DNA of 64,000 nucleotides from Ilumatobacteraceae bacterium (GCA_022425725.1 JAKMEY010000041.1:51193-115192), one strand, 5' to 3'. Shown: positions 26,937 through 35,928, numbered from the stretch's first letter. Made by a program: numbers and translations. Notes: generated by a model from the sequence alone, not told the origin.

Positions 26937-28229
26937 TTAGTCAGATGAGGCCTCGGCTGCAGAGTCCTCCACACTGTCTTGAGGAGCAGGAGTAATGCGA
27001 ACGCGTCGTACGCGCCGCCCTTCCACCGACTCGACAACAAACGCAAAACCCTCAAAGTCGATCGCATCACCAGGTTCAGGCACGCGCTCAAGCGCCGAGA
27101 AGACGAACCCGCCCACGCTGTCAAAATCTTCGTTCGGAATGTCAATGCCAAGTTCATCAGCGACATCACCGATGTTGAGACCGCCGTCAACTAGCAATGT
27201 GCCGTCGTCAAAGCGCTCGATGTCGTGTTCTTCCGCGTCGTACTCATCGACAATTTCACCGACGAGCTCTTCGAGGCAGTCTTCGAGAGTGACGAGCCCG
27301 GCAATGTCGCCGTACTCATCAGCGACGATCGCAATATGAAACTTGCTGTCCTGCATCTCACGCATCAGCCGGGCAACGGGTTTATTTTCCGGAATGAACG
27401 TCACATCTCGCGCAAGGTCGAGTACCGGAAGATCACCGCGGCCTTCGCGCTCTGCGCGCATGAGGTCTTTCGTGAAGGCGAGACCCACGATGTCATCCTC
27501 GTCACTGCCTGAAACCGGCAAGCGACTAAAGCCATGCGCAATTCCAAGGTTCAGCGCGTCGGTGATGGTTGCTGTATTCGCCACTATCACCATGTCAGGT
27601 CGTGGAACCATGACCTCCCGTGCGACCGTGTCACCAAACTCGATGATCGACTCGATGAGTTCGCGCTCCTCGTGTTCGATGACCTCATCTTGAGCGGCGG
27701 CCTCGACGATGCCGAGAAACTCCTGCTCGCTCACGAATGGGCCGCTCTCTAAACCACGGCCTTTCACCAGCACATTGGTGAGGCCAATCAGGCCTGCGGA
27801 GATCATTCGGAGTGGAGGAAACGCAGTGAGCGCCCGCACCGGTCGGGCAGCGATCATCGCTGCCCGATCAGGATTGAGCACGGCGTACGTCTTCGGGACC
27901 GCCTCTGCGAGCACAAAAAAGACAATGACGTTCAACGTGACACCGACGGCCACGCCAACTCCCCCAAACAGATTCCCCGCAACAATTCCCGTCAAGGTTG
28001 CTTGAACGGTCTGGCATACGTTCACCATCAGCAACAACGGGTTGATCCATCCCTCTGGGTTGTCAACGAGGGCGGTCAGACTCGGCTCAATACGCGGTTT
28101 GTCCTCGGTAATCGCAGCCGCACGGGGCTTCGTCATCTTTGACAGGCCCATTTCGGCAATCGCGAAAAAGATCAATGCGAATAGCAACACAATGATGACG
28201 AGAAGCATCACAAGGTTGGCGCCGTTCAT
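26937..28229 (-). CDS. CNNM/CorC-type transporter-associated protein (DUF21, CBS pair, CorC_HlyC)
   Basis: 430 residues. The N-terminal DUF21 domain has about four membrane helices (MLLVIIVLLFALIFFAIAE, in part, and IVFFVLAEAVPKTYA); then a CBS pair (VAREVMVPRPDMVIV to ARDVTFIPENKPVARLM) and a C-terminal CorC/HlyC domain ending in acidic residues. Family members are implicated in Mg/Co efflux or sensing; the old name 'hemolysin' is not meaningful here. Start overlaps the ybeY stop by 4 bp, and an AGGTGAGG site precedes the ATG. Order phoH-ybeY-corC is conserved in Actinobacteria. Confidence 0.92.
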   Translation of the reverse strand: MNGANLVMLLVIIVLLFALIFFAIAEMGLSKMTKPRAAAITEDKPRIEPSLTALVDNPEGWINPLLLMVNVCQTVQATLTGIVAGNLFGGVGVAVGVTLNVIVFFVLAEAVPKTYAVLNPDRAAMIAARPVRALTAFPPLRMISAGLIGLTNVLVKGRGLESGPFVSEQEFLGIVEAAAQDEVIEHEERELIESIIEFGDTVAREVMVPRPDMVIVANTATITDALNLGIAHGFSRLPVSGSDEDDIVGLAFTKDLMRAEREGRGDLPVLDLARDVTFIPENKPVARLMREMQDSKFHIAIVADEYGDIAGLVTLEDCLEELVGEIVDEYDAEEHDIERFDDGTLLVDGGLNIGDVADELGIDIPNEDFDSVGGFVFSALERVPEPGDAIDFEGFAFVVESVEGRRVRRVRITPAPQDSVEDSAAEASSD

Positions 28230-28762
28230 GACCTCACCTCTGACCGGTGATCAAAACTAAACCCCTCAGGCACCTCACCGTGCCAGAACCGATTAATGAG
28301 ATGCTCGCGCTCGCGCAACTGCATTTCGTGACGATCGGCATCACTTTCATGATCAAAGCCGAGGATGTGAAGAATGCCATGCACGACGAGCAATGCAATC
28401 TCATCATCAAACGTTCCGGCGTGGGTCGATGCCTGGAGGTCGGCGACCTCAGGACAAATGACGACGTCTCCAAGCAGACGAGGCACATCATCGCCTTCCG
28501 TAGCATCGATATCGAGAGGGAACGACAGCACGTCGGAAGGGTGCTCGCCTGCGTCACCGAAATGCTCAATTTTGAGGTCGATAATGTCGGCAGCATCAAC
28601 AAAGGTGAGCGTCAGTTCACCCGACTCACCCTCGGCGCGCAAAACGGCCTCCGCAAGACACCCCCACCGATCAAGATCGACATTTACAACGTCTTGGGCG
28701 TTCTCGGTGACGACAACCGCACGCGATTGGCTGCCGTCGGTGGGACTTGACGGCTCCTTCAT
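28226..28762 (-). CDS. ybeY: endoribonuclease YbeY
   Basis: Zinc-dependent RNase for 16S rRNA 3'-end maturation and ribosome quality control. 178 residues; the metal site HGILHILGFDH (three His) and SDVLSFPLD are diagnostic. Overlaps phoH and corC by 4 bp on either side, so one transcript. Confidence 0.96.
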   Translation of the reverse strand: MKEPSSPTDGSQSRAVVVTENAQDVVNVDLDRWGCLAEAVLRAEGESGELTLTFVDAADIIDLKIEHFGDAGEHPSDVLSFPLDIDATEGDDVPRLLGDVVICPEVADLQASTHAGTFDDEIALLVVHGILHILGFDHESDADRHEMQLREREHLINRFWHGEVPEGFSFDHRSEVRS

Positions 28763-29712
28763 GACGACGTCCGTTCTTCATATGCAGCGACAATGTCAGC
28801 GACAATTCGGTGACGGACAACGTCAGCAGCACCAAGTCTCACAAAACCCAAACCATCGATTCCGTCGAGCACGTGTTGCAACCCGCTGAGACCACTTCGG
28901 CCGTCGGGAACGTCGACTTGGGTCGCATCACCGGTAACAACAACCTTCGATCCGAATCCGATTCGGGTGAGGAACATCTTCATTTGCTCAGGTGTCGTGT
29001 TCTGAGCCTCATCAAGAATGATGAATGAATTGTTGAGGGTTCGACCACGCATAAACGCAAGTGGCGCAACCTCAACAACCCCTCGCTCAAGCAACTTCTG
29101 AGCTCCGTCGGTATCGATCATGTCGTACAGGGCGTCGTACAGCGGCCTGAGATACGGGTCGATCTTTGCCATCAGGTCACCAGGCAAAAAACCGAGCCGT
29201 TCGCCAGCCTCAACGGCCGGCCGCGTCAAGATGATGCGCTGAACCTCTTTCGCCTGCAAGGCTTTCACCGCCATCGCCATCGCAAGCCAACTCTTACCTG
29301 TACCCGCAGGGCCGATTCCAAACGTGATGACATTGCGCTCGATCGCATCGACGTACCGCTTTTGACCTGCGGTCTTCGGACGCACGTGGCGACCTCGAGA
29401 GCCCCGCAATACCTGATGGGTAAGCACCTCGGAGGGTCGCTCATCGGCTTGCACCATCTGAATCACGCGACCCAACGTGACATCATCGAGCTCTTGGCCA
29501 CGCTCGATCAGTGCGATCAACTCTTCAAAGAGCTGGCCGACACGACTTGACTCGTTTCCTTTGATGAGGATCTCATCGCCACGAATCTGAATCGATGCCG
29601 CCGGAAACGCTGACTCGATCGCCCGCACATTGACGTCTCGCGGACCACACAGCGGCGCAAGCAAGTGCTGTCCGGGCACAACAACCCTTGTAAGGGCATC
29701 TGTGGTTGTCAT
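28759..29712 (-). CDS. phoH: PhoH-like ATPase/RNA helicase
   Basis: 317 residues from ATG 29712 (MTTTDALTRVVVPG); the longer upstream frame is not family-like. An N-terminal KH-like segment (IQIRGDEILIKG) precedes the PhoH domain: GPAGTGKSWLAMAMA (Walker A), FIILDEAQNTTPEQMKMFLT (Walker B) and VVTGDATQVDVP. Partner of YbeY in RNA metabolism by gene context. The 135 bp between this gene and the AhpD-like gene upstream hold nothing I could identify. Confidence 0.93.
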   Translation of the reverse strand: MTTTDALTRVVVPGQHLLAPLCGPRDVNVRAIESAFPAASIQIRGDEILIKGNESSRVGQLFEELIALIERGQELDDVTLGRVIQMVQADERPSEVLTHQVLRGSRGRHVRPKTAGQKRYVDAIERNVITFGIGPAGTGKSWLAMAMAVKALQAKEVQRIILTRPAVEAGERLGFLPGDLMAKIDPYLRPLYDALYDMIDTDGAQKLLERGVVEVAPLAFMRGRTLNNSFIILDEAQNTTPEQMKMFLTRIGFGSKVVVTGDATQVDVPDGRSGLSGLQHVLDGIDGLGFVRLGAADVVRHRIVADIVAAYEERTSS

Positions 29713-29847
29713 TCGGGTGCGTTCATCTGAGGTGTAGGTGTGTGCCAACCGCTCAAAGCGCCGGCGTATTCGGGTAACGGTAGCGGGTTCTGACCACCTC
29801 GTGCGACTGGAATCGGTACACGGCCAAAAAACGGCCTCGCCCACCGG

Positions 29848-30402
29848 TCACAACAGGTCGGGAATACCGTCATCGATGACAACCCCTGCCGTATTCAACA
29901 ACATTGAGACCAGGGTGTACTGACCGACGGTAAACACGACATCAAGAAGTTGCTCGATGCTGTAGTGCTCTGACAGCGAAGCCCACGTCGTGTCATCAAT
30001 TCGTTGGCGGGCGTGCAATTCATCAGCGGCTGACAACAATGCCTTTTCGAGATCTGATCCGGGCCATGCGTCGATCGGGCCTTTTGTCGCCTCGATGTCA
30101 TCATCAGAGAGGTCACAATCTTTTGCGATTTGGGCGTGTTGTGCGAACTCGTAGCGGGAGCCACAACGCACTCCGGCACGCAAAATAAGGATCTCACGAT
30201 CTCGGGGCGACAGTGTGTTCTTCGCCATGATGTGGCCCGCAAACACCATCCACCGACGAAGAAGATCTGGGTGGTGAGCAAGGGTTCCGAAGATGTTGAT
30301 CGGCTTTCCATTCGGCCCTTTCAGCCCGGCGCGGTCAATAAAGTCGGCTACTTCAGGCGATGGGTCCTCAATTGGAAAGATGCGCGTTGAATCTCCGGTC
30401 AT
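29848..30402 (-). CDS. carboxymuconolactone decarboxylase (AhpD-like) family protein
   Basis: 184 residues from ATG 30402. All-helical CMD fold: NIFGTLAHHPDLLRRWM, then LSPRDREILILRAGVRCGSRYEFAQHA. In place of the CxxC redox pair of AhpD there is a single Cys in RCGSRYEFAQH, as in many actinobacterial CMD proteins, so peroxidase activity is uncertain. The open frame continues upstream through tRNA-Cys, which would give a false N-terminus; TACTGT 6 nt before 30402 marks the real start. Confidence 0.88.
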   Translation of the reverse strand: MTGDSTRIFPIEDPSPEVADFIDRAGLKGPNGKPINIFGTLAHHPDLLRRWMVFAGHIMAKNTLSPRDREILILRAGVRCGSRYEFAQHAQIAKDCDLSDDDIEATKGPIDAWPGSDLEKALLSAADELHARQRIDDTTWASLSEHYSIEQLLDVVFTVGQYTLVSMLLNTAGVVIDDGIPDLL

Positions 30403-30408
30403 GATCTG

Positions 30409-30414
30409 ACAGTA
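30409..30414 (-). promoter_or_regulatory. -10 element TACTGT of the AhpD-like gene
   Basis: Hexamer 6 nt before ATG 30402, between the tRNA 3' end and the gene. Confidence 0.5.
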
Positions 30415-30468
30415 GAGACTCCACGCCCTTGCGGGAGGATCGGAGGTTGTAACCACCCGATCTCTCAG

Positions 30469-30540
30469 AGGCGACGATGGGAATCGAACCCATGTACAGG
30501 GCTTTGCAGGCCCTTGCCTAAGCCACTCGGCCACGTCGCC
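30469..30540 (-). tRNA. tRNA-Cys (GCA)
   Basis: 72 nt without encoded CCA. On the minus strand the acceptor stem is GGCGACG/CGTCGCC, anticodon stem AGGGC/GCCCT with loop CTGCAAA (anticodon GCA), T arm ATGGG-TTCGATT-CCCAT, and discriminator U73, which is the cysteine identity base. A TAGTGT hexamer 9 nt upstream of the 5' end (30550-30555) is a possible promoter. Confidence 0.95.
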
Positions 30541-30565
30541 AGACCTTAGACACTACCTGCATGCC

Positions 30566-30591
30566 TTGCCCGACCCTCGGTTGGCGGGCAA
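30566..30591. repeat. 7-bp inverted repeat in the tRNA-Cys / lipoprotein divergent region
   Basis: TTGCCCG (30566-30572) and CGGGCAA (30585-30591) with a 12-nt spacer. The right arm overlaps CAACAT, the probable -10 of the lipoprotein gene 6 nt before its ATG. It may be an operator; it is short, so chance is possible. Confidence 0.35.
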
Positions 30592-30600
30592 CATAGAGAA

Positions 30601-31236
30601 ATGCAGTCTTTCTCGATCATCCGTCGGTGGTCGTCTGCCGTTGCGGCGGTGGCGCTCACTGTGAGCGCATGCACGGCAGAGACTCCATCTGCGGCCCCGA
30701 CCGATCCGTGCCAACGTCGAGTTGATGCAGCCGCCCTCACCATCGATATCGATGAGACCGTCGAACTTTTCGACATCGCAATGGAAATCTGTGACTCTCT
30801 GACCGAATTTGAGACGGCCTTTGCTCAGCACCCCGGTGTTCTCGGCTTTTCGCCTCTCGAAGTGGTGGCCCGCAGATGCCGCACACATTCCGCACAGCGG
30901 ACATCGAATGCTCCACTTTGCGAGGAAGCCCCCGTCATTGCGCTCACCGGTGTCCAACCTCTCGACGACGACGGTGACACCGCGGTCTTCACTGGAATTG
31001 CTCTCGACGGTCGAGCGATTGACATCACCGAAGATTCGGGAATCGAATTTGACGGTGGAATTCCTGCAGACCTCATCACGATCGCCAACCTGGCGGCAAG
31101 CCGCGACTGTGAAACACTCGTAGAGTCTGCAGAGGTCTGGCGGGTGCTCGCCTCAACCGAAGGCGAGGGAGATGCTGCCTCAACGTTTGCTCATGCAGCA
31201 GACGTCATCGGTGACCATGTTGGCTGCAACCTCTGA
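30601..31236 (+). CDS. hypothetical cysteine-rich lipoprotein
   Basis: 211 residues. Signal peptide with Arg-Arg-Trp before a hydrophobic core and lipobox VSAC (Cys24). The mature part has six or more further cysteines, spread singly (DPC, EIC, ARRC, PLC, RDC, VGC), which suggests disulfides in an exported protein. No family recognised. Acidic overall. Convergent with aroK, 4 bp apart. Confidence 0.8.
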   Translation: MQSFSIIRRWSSAVAAVALTVSACTAETPSAAPTDPCQRRVDAAALTIDIDETVELFDIAMEICDSLTEFETAFAQHPGVLGFSPLEVVARRCRTHSAQRTSNAPLCEEAPVIALTGVQPLDDDGDTAVFTGIALDGRAIDITEDSGIEFDGGIPADLITIANLAASRDCETLVESAEVWRVLASTEGEGDAASTFAHAADVIGDHVGCNL

Positions 31237-31240
31237 CCGG

Positions 31241-31792
31241 CTACATCAAAGCAACGATCTCATCAACAATCCGTGCTGATGAGTTGGTGTCGGTCCGCAC
31301 CTGAGGGAACCTTGCGTACGCCGACTCTCGTTCTGCAACAAGCTCCGCGATGCGCTGTCGAGGATCAGCAACCGCAAGCATTGGCCGTCGTTCTCCGGCC
31401 CGTTCTCCGCCGACGCGTCGATAAATCGTGTCAACATCCGCAATAAGGCTCACCACCAATGAGCCAGCGCCGGTAAAAACGTCTGCCACTGCACTATCGA
31501 CAAGCATCCCCCCACCGGTTGCAATGACGAGCGCAGGCAACGCAGCAATCTCGGACGCCAACTCACGCTCAATCGCTCTAAAGCGTTCCTCGCCTTGAGT
31601 TCGAAAGATCTCCGGAATCGAACCAAACCGTTCTTCGATAAGGCGGTCGGTATCGACAAAGCCGTAACGCAGTCTTGCGGCAAGTTGTCGGCCGACTGTC
31701 GATTTGCCGGTCGCCATAAACCCTGTGAGCACCACACTTCTAGTGCGACTATCCCCACCTCGTCGTTGTTCGTGACCACTCACCGATGTCAT
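31241..31792 (-). CDS. aroK: shikimate kinase
   Basis: Phosphorylates shikimate at O3 in the chorismate pathway. 183 residues; Walker A GFMATGKS at 24-31, shikimate-binding DTDRLIEERFG and FRAIERE, GGG motif ATGGGM and the lid Arg in ERRPML. GGAAGA just before the ATG is a plausible ribosome binding site. A lone copy: aroB and aroC, its usual partners, are absent. The first ~18 residues are non-conserved. Confidence 0.93.
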   Translation of the reverse strand: MTSVSGHEQRRGGDSRTRSVVLTGFMATGKSTVGRQLAARLRYGFVDTDRLIEERFGSIPEIFRTQGEERFRAIERELASEIAALPALVIATGGGMLVDSAVADVFTGAGSLVVSLIADVDTIYRRVGGERAGERRPMLAVADPRQRIAELVAERESAYARFPQVRTDTNSSARIVDEIVALM

Positions 31793-31864
31793 TCTTCCAC
31801 GAACGAGACAACCCGTGTCGAGAACGGCACGTCACAGCTGCGTCACCGACGCCTCAACGGAGGC

Positions 31865-32746
31865 TTAAGAGTGGTGGCCTGCGAAGTCCAACAGAGCCGC
31901 AGTCACATCGTCGGGGCGCTGCGCATGCACATCGTGGTGAGCCCCCTCGAACCAGACCGCATCAACTTGGCTGCCACCCTGAACGACGAGCGCATCGATC
32001 GCAGATCGGCGCTGAGTGCGTCGGTCTGCATCACCACTGTCGGCAACAAAAAATCTCACCGGTGCAGTCGTACGCGACAGCGCATCAGCGGGCTCATGGC
32101 GCCATAAACCTGCGAGCACATCGCGGTGGTCGTTGCGGCTCAAGCGGGGAGAGATAGTGCCATCTTCACGCACGATGAAGTTCGCGAGCGTTCCGCGTCG
32201 ACCCTCATCAGGCCAATCGGCTGCAGACTGGGCGAGCCACTGCTCGATCCGCTGAAGAGGAACGCCCTCAAGCACCGGGGGCGCCAATTCTCGCCAACAT
32301 GCCTCCCATTCCGGATAGTGATCTTTTAGGCGAATGAAGCCACCGTCGACGCCAACGACCCCTGACGCCAACCCCTCGTGTCGAGCGGAACACTCAAGCA
32401 CGACATTGCCTCCCCACGACTGGCCAACGAGGAAGAGTTGCGCAACATCGAGAGATTTCCCCAGTTCGGCAAGGTCATCGGCAACGATCTCCATTTCATA
32501 GCCGCTCGGTGACGACTGCGAGTGGCCGTGGCCCCGTTGGTCAACCGCAATCACCCGGTCGCCCCCAGCCGTGAGGCGACGTAGCACACCGTCCCATAAT
32601 CGAGCATTAGAAGAGAGACCGTGAACGAGCAACCACGCTCTCGATGCCTCATTGCGTTCGTTATCGATAACGGAAAGCTCGACGCCCGACGAGAGAACTA
32701 CCGCTCGACGTGCGGCGTTTGGTGGCGCCAGATCATTGCTTTCCAC
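31865..32746 (-). CDS. alpha/beta hydrolase
   Basis: 293 residues from GTG 32746. LLVHGLSSNARLWD carries the oxyanion region, AVDQRGHGHS is typical, the nucleophile Ser is in LVGQSWGGNVV, the acid is probably Asp in FVADSGDADR and the His in FEGAHHDVHAQRP. Substrate unknown. The frame opens 72 bp further upstream (ATG 32818), but that part covers a strong hairpin, while TACGTT lies 6 nt before GTG 32746. Divergent from an MFS pump, so substrate or regulator may be shared (inference). Confidence 0.87.
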   Translation of the reverse strand: MESNDLAPPNAARRAVVLSSGVELSVIDNERNEASRAWLLVHGLSSNARLWDGVLRRLTAGGDRVIAVDQRGHGHSQSSPSGYEMEIVADDLAELGKSLDVAQLFLVGQSWGGNVVLECSARHEGLASGVVGVDGGFIRLKDHYPEWEACWRELAPPVLEGVPLQRIEQWLAQSAADWPDEGRRGTLANFIVREDGTISPRLSRNDHRDVLAGLWRHEPADALSRTTAPVRFFVADSGDADRRTQRRSAIDALVVQGGSQVDAVWFEGAHHDVHAQRPDDVTAALLDFAGHHS

Positions 32747-32752
32747 AGAGTG

Positions 32753-32758
32753 AACGTA
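32753..32758 (-). promoter_or_regulatory. -10 element TACGTT of the hydrolase
   Basis: Hexamer 6 nt before GTG 32746. Confidence 0.5.
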
Positions 32759-32768
32759 CCGATGAACC

Positions 32769-32791
32769 GCCCACGGTGCCGAACCGTGGGC
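32769..32791. repeat. 9-bp palindrome, candidate operator between hydrolase and MFS pump
   Basis: GCCCACGGT and ACCGTGGGC, exact reverse complements separated by GCCGA. It is placed near position -35 of the hydrolase transcript and 60 bp upstream of the MFS start. No regulator gene of the TetR or MarR type is adjacent. Confidence 0.55.
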
Positions 32792-32839
32792 TTCACCACA
32801 TACGAGACCTCGATGCAAGTGAACGCGAGTGTTATCTCG

Positions 32840-32845
32840 TAAGGT
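32840..32845 (+). promoter_or_regulatory. -10 element TAAGGT of the MFS gene
   Basis: Hexamer 7 nt before GTG 32853. The AAGG inside could instead serve as a ribosome binding site if transcription starts earlier. Confidence 0.5.
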
Positions 32846-32852
32846 CGTCGCA

Positions 32853-34256
32853 GTGACCGCCCACAGTTCCCCCCATGTGGCGACAACAGATACCGAGCTC
32901 GACCCCCGCTATGCGAAGCGAGTTCTCATCACTGTCGTGACCACCGTCATCGTGTTCACATCGTCGATGACCATTGTTTCTGCATCGCTCCCGACCATCG
33001 CCGACGACCTCAACTCATCTGAGGGCTTTCTCGCGTGGTCGGTTACCGGCCTCTTCTTAGTGATGGCAATTACCACCCCGATCATGGGACGACTCGGGGA
33101 CAGTCACGGCCACCGGAAGATATTCCTCATCGGAGCAGTACTGCTCGGGCTCGGAACCCTCGCCTGCGCTCTTGCGCCATCAGCCGAGACGTTTGTCGCC
33201 GCCCGCATGCTGGTCGGTCTCGCCATTTCTGCGACCATGCCGACAGGGATGGCGCTCATCATGGCCGCACACCCTCTCGAACAACGCGGCGAGGCGATGG
33301 GCTGGTTCCAGATGACAATGACCGGGGCGCCCGTGCTCGCTCTCGTCGCTGGCGGACCGCTCATCGAAGCGTTCGGATGGCGTTCGGTATTCGCCGGACT
33401 CCTTCCCTTCGCAATTATCGGAACCACCGCCTCATGGCGCACACTTCGGAAGTCTGGTGGTGTCAGCGATGTGCCGATCGACTGGACTGGCGCCGCAACC
33501 CTCGCCCTTGGAACCTTGGGCTTCCTTCTCTTCCTCGAGTTCGGTGGCCGTTCGGGCTTCACCGCACCTGTACCGGCCTTTTTCGCAGTCTGTGCCGTGG
33601 TGGGCATCGGCTTGTTTCTTCGAATTGAGCGTCGGGTCGAGCATCCAATGCTTCGTCTCGACTATTTCAAATTGCGCAACTTCACCGGGCCGCTCATCTG
33701 TCAACCTCTCAGCCAATTTGCGTACATGGGTGGATTTCTCATCGCCCCGATTTTGTTAGCAAGCCTGTTTGGTTACTCGGTGGGAGCCATCGCTCTCATT
33801 TTGCTCTTCAGGCCCGCGTTCTACAGCCTCACTTCTCCACTCGGTGGACGCCTATCAGGGAAGTTTGGCGAACGCTTCTTCTTACTGATCGGCTCAGTTC
33901 TAATGGTGTTCTCGATGGCTGCGTGGATCGGCGGCGCGCAATCTCAAAACCTGACACTCGTCATCATTGGTCTTTCGCTTTCAGGCATCGCGATGGGTCT
34001 CGCATCACCGTCGTACTCGATTGCAGTTGCAAATGCGGTCGACAGCGCCGATCTCGGCATTGCAAACGGCATGAGTTCCACCCTGATGAACATTGGCATG
34101 CTCACCGGCATTCAGTCGATGTTCACCGTTCTCGGCGAGGGTCGTGACCCTCGCGACTTCGTCCGAACATTCATCGTCGGCGCGTGTGTGGCCGGTGTCG
34201 GGTCAGTGGGTGCACTGATGATGTCGAAACCAAAGCCTGTTACTGCTGATAGTTGA
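32853..34256 (+). CDS. MFS transporter, drug:H+ antiporter-like
   Basis: 467 residues from GTG 32853; GTG 32829 is an alternative. About twelve to fourteen membrane helices. The motif A loop between helices 2 and 3 is GRLGDSHGHRK, and the antiporter-like region in helix 5 is MGWFQMTMTGAPVLALVAGG (in part). Resembles EmrB/QacA-type exporters; substrate unknown. The last 17 bp overlap the SMP-30 gene tail to tail. Confidence 0.88.
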   Translation: MTAHSSPHVATTDTELDPRYAKRVLITVVTTVIVFTSSMTIVSASLPTIADDLNSSEGFLAWSVTGLFLVMAITTPIMGRLGDSHGHRKIFLIGAVLLGLGTLACALAPSAETFVAARMLVGLAISATMPTGMALIMAAHPLEQRGEAMGWFQMTMTGAPVLALVAGGPLIEAFGWRSVFAGLLPFAIIGTTASWRTLRKSGGVSDVPIDWTGAATLALGTLGFLLFLEFGGRSGFTAPVPAFFAVCAVVGIGLFLRIERRVEHPMLRLDYFKLRNFTGPLICQPLSQFAYMGGFLIAPILLASLFGYSVGAIALILLFRPAFYSLTSPLGGRLSGKFGERFFLLIGSVLMVFSMAAWIGGAQSQNLTLVIIGLSLSGIAMGLASPSYSIAVANAVDSADLGIANGMSSTLMNIGMLTGIQSMFTVLGEGRDPRDFVRTFIVGACVAGVGSVGALMMSKPKPVTADS

Positions 34257-35157
34257 GACGAAGTCCGGGGCGTTCCCACGGCATCTCGTACAGCAATCCC
34301 CAACCCGAGGACGTCACATATGCCGTCATTAAGTCAGGTCCACCAAAACAGATATTGGTGACATACGCATCCCATTTCGGAACGTGAACCTGATCGATCA
34401 GCTCACCTTCGGGGCTGATCACGCTGATGGCGCCGGTGACCAATGTGGCGACGCACACGTTGCCGTCACCGTCTACTGCGAGCGAATCAAGAAGCTGGTA
34501 GCCATCAAATCCGTAGAGCAAGGTGCCATGGGCAAGCGGCGTCGTTCCCCGCTCGACAACACCCGGACTGGCAATGTCCCATTTCCAGACACGCCCGACC
34601 GATGTTTCTGCCACGTACACCGTTGAACCATCGGGCGACAGTCCGACCCCGTTAGGTTTCGTCAATCCGTAGGCGGCGCACGCAATGGAGGATCCATCAG
34701 CGAGGGCGTAATAGAGGCCACCATTATCGGAATCTCGAGAACGACTCTTGCCAAGATCGGTAAACCAGAACCCGCCATTGGTGTCGAAGACGATGTCATT
34801 TGGGCCACGCAGTTGATGGCCGTCGCACTCTGCGTACAGGGTGGTGACCTCGCCAGTTTCGATCATCACACGTTGAATTGACCCGCCGACATAGTCATCT
34901 CCTTGATGGCCCGGTGCTGTCATTCCATCGATTTCACGCCACGCGAATCCTCCGTTGTTGCACACATACAACGCTCCATCAGGGCCAATCGCCATTCCGT
35001 TGGGTCCGCCGCCGGTTTCTGCAACCACCTCTGTTGAACCGTTTGGCCAACAGCGCGTAATCGTTTGCCGCTTAATTTCGACGACGAGCACACTGCCGTC
35101 GTCGAGCGCAACTGGCCCTTCTGGAAATTCAAGTCCTTCGGTCATCACTCGAGTCAT
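34240..35157 (-). CDS. SMP-30/gluconolactonase-like beta-propeller protein
   Basis: 305 residues. Six-bladed propeller of the SMP-30 family: FPEGPVALDDGSVLVVE with the metal-binding Glu, GGGPNGMAIGPDGALYVCNNGG with Asn, RGPNDIVFDTNGGFWFTD with Asn-Asp and KPNGVGLSPDGSTVYVAET. These fit a divalent-metal lactonase site. AGGAGG 7 nt before the ATG is one of the best ribosome binding sites in the window. Natural lactone unknown. Confidence 0.9.
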   Translation of the reverse strand: MTRVMTEGLEFPEGPVALDDGSVLVVEIKRQTITRCWPNGSTEVVAETGGGPNGMAIGPDGALYVCNNGGFAWREIDGMTAPGHQGDDYVGGSIQRVMIETGEVTTLYAECDGHQLRGPNDIVFDTNGGFWFTDLGKSRSRDSDNGGLYYALADGSSIACAAYGLTKPNGVGLSPDGSTVYVAETSVGRVWKWDIASPGVVERGTTPLAHGTLLYGFDGYQLLDSLAVDGDGNVCVATLVTGAISVISPEGELIDQVHVPKWDAYVTNICFGGPDLMTAYVTSSGWGLLYEMPWERPGLRLNYQQ

Positions 35158-35265
35158 TGCAGAACCTCCTCACCTCGTGTTGTTGCATCCTGCCCGCTCG
35201 ACAACGCTGTGGACGAGCGCGAACCCGACTCGCTACCGGCGACACAAGGTTGCAAGGATCACTCC

Positions 35266-35928
35266 ATGATCAGACTTCGTCAAGTTGCCCTTGTCGCCCA
35301 TGACCTTGAACCGGTTGCAACAGCACTCTGCGAAACCTTTCAGCTGTCGATCTGTGTCAGAGACCTCGACGTCTCAGAGTTTGGACTGACAAACGCTCTC
35401 ATGGTGGTTGGGGATCAATTTATTGAGATCATCACCCCAGTAACCGAGGGCACCGCAGGGGGCCGAATGCTTGAGCGGCGAGGTGGTGACAGCGGCTACA
35501 TGGTGCTTCACGAGGTTGATGACCTTGACGACCGTCTTGCTGACCTCGCAGATCGCAACGTACGAATCATCTGGGCCGCCGATCACCATGACATTCGTGG
35601 GCGGCACCTCCACCCGAAAGATGTCGGCGGGGCAATCGTTTCGCTCGACGAAGCAATCCCTGAGGGATCGTGGCGTTGGGCCGGCGACACGTGGACCGCT
35701 CACCGCCACAACTCCGTTGTCTCGTCGATCGCCGGTGTCACGGTTGGCGCCCACGACCCCGAAGCAATGCGTGCACGTTGGGAGGAACTTGGAGTATCGA
35801 CCTCGGTCACCTTCGCGGACGCTGGTCCTCGAGGCGAAGGAATCGACCAGATCGATCTCGTTGCCACCGACCGCCAACGAGTCGGAGAACGTCACGACAT
35901 CGGCGGTGTCACCTGGGTGCTCGTCTAA
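35266..35928 (+). CDS. VOC-superfamily (glyoxalase-like) protein
   Basis: 220 residues from ATG 35266, with AAGG 8 nt upstream. Two betaalphabetabetabeta modules: IRLRQVALVAHDLEPVATAL opens the first, IAGVTVGAHDPEAMRARW the second. Members bind metal and catalyse isomerisation, epimerisation or dioxygenation; here the first-module His (VALVAHD) is present, but metal ligands cannot be settled by eye. Divergent from the SMP-30 gene. Confidence 0.82.
   Translation: MIRLRQVALVAHDLEPVATALCETFQLSICVRDLDVSEFGLTNALMVVGDQFIEIITPVTEGTAGGRMLERRGGDSGYMVLHEVDDLDDRLADLADRNVRIIWAADHHDIRGRHLHPKDVGGAIVSLDEAIPEGSWRWAGDTWTAHRHNSVVSSIAGVTVGAHDPEAMRARWEELGVSTSVTFADAGPRGEGIDQIDLVATDRQRVGERHDIGGVTWVLV

Noticed and set aside
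29848..30534. Longer AhpD-like protein starting inside tRNA-Cys
   Set aside because: The extra N-terminus is translated tRNA; family length and a -10 hexamer support the later start.
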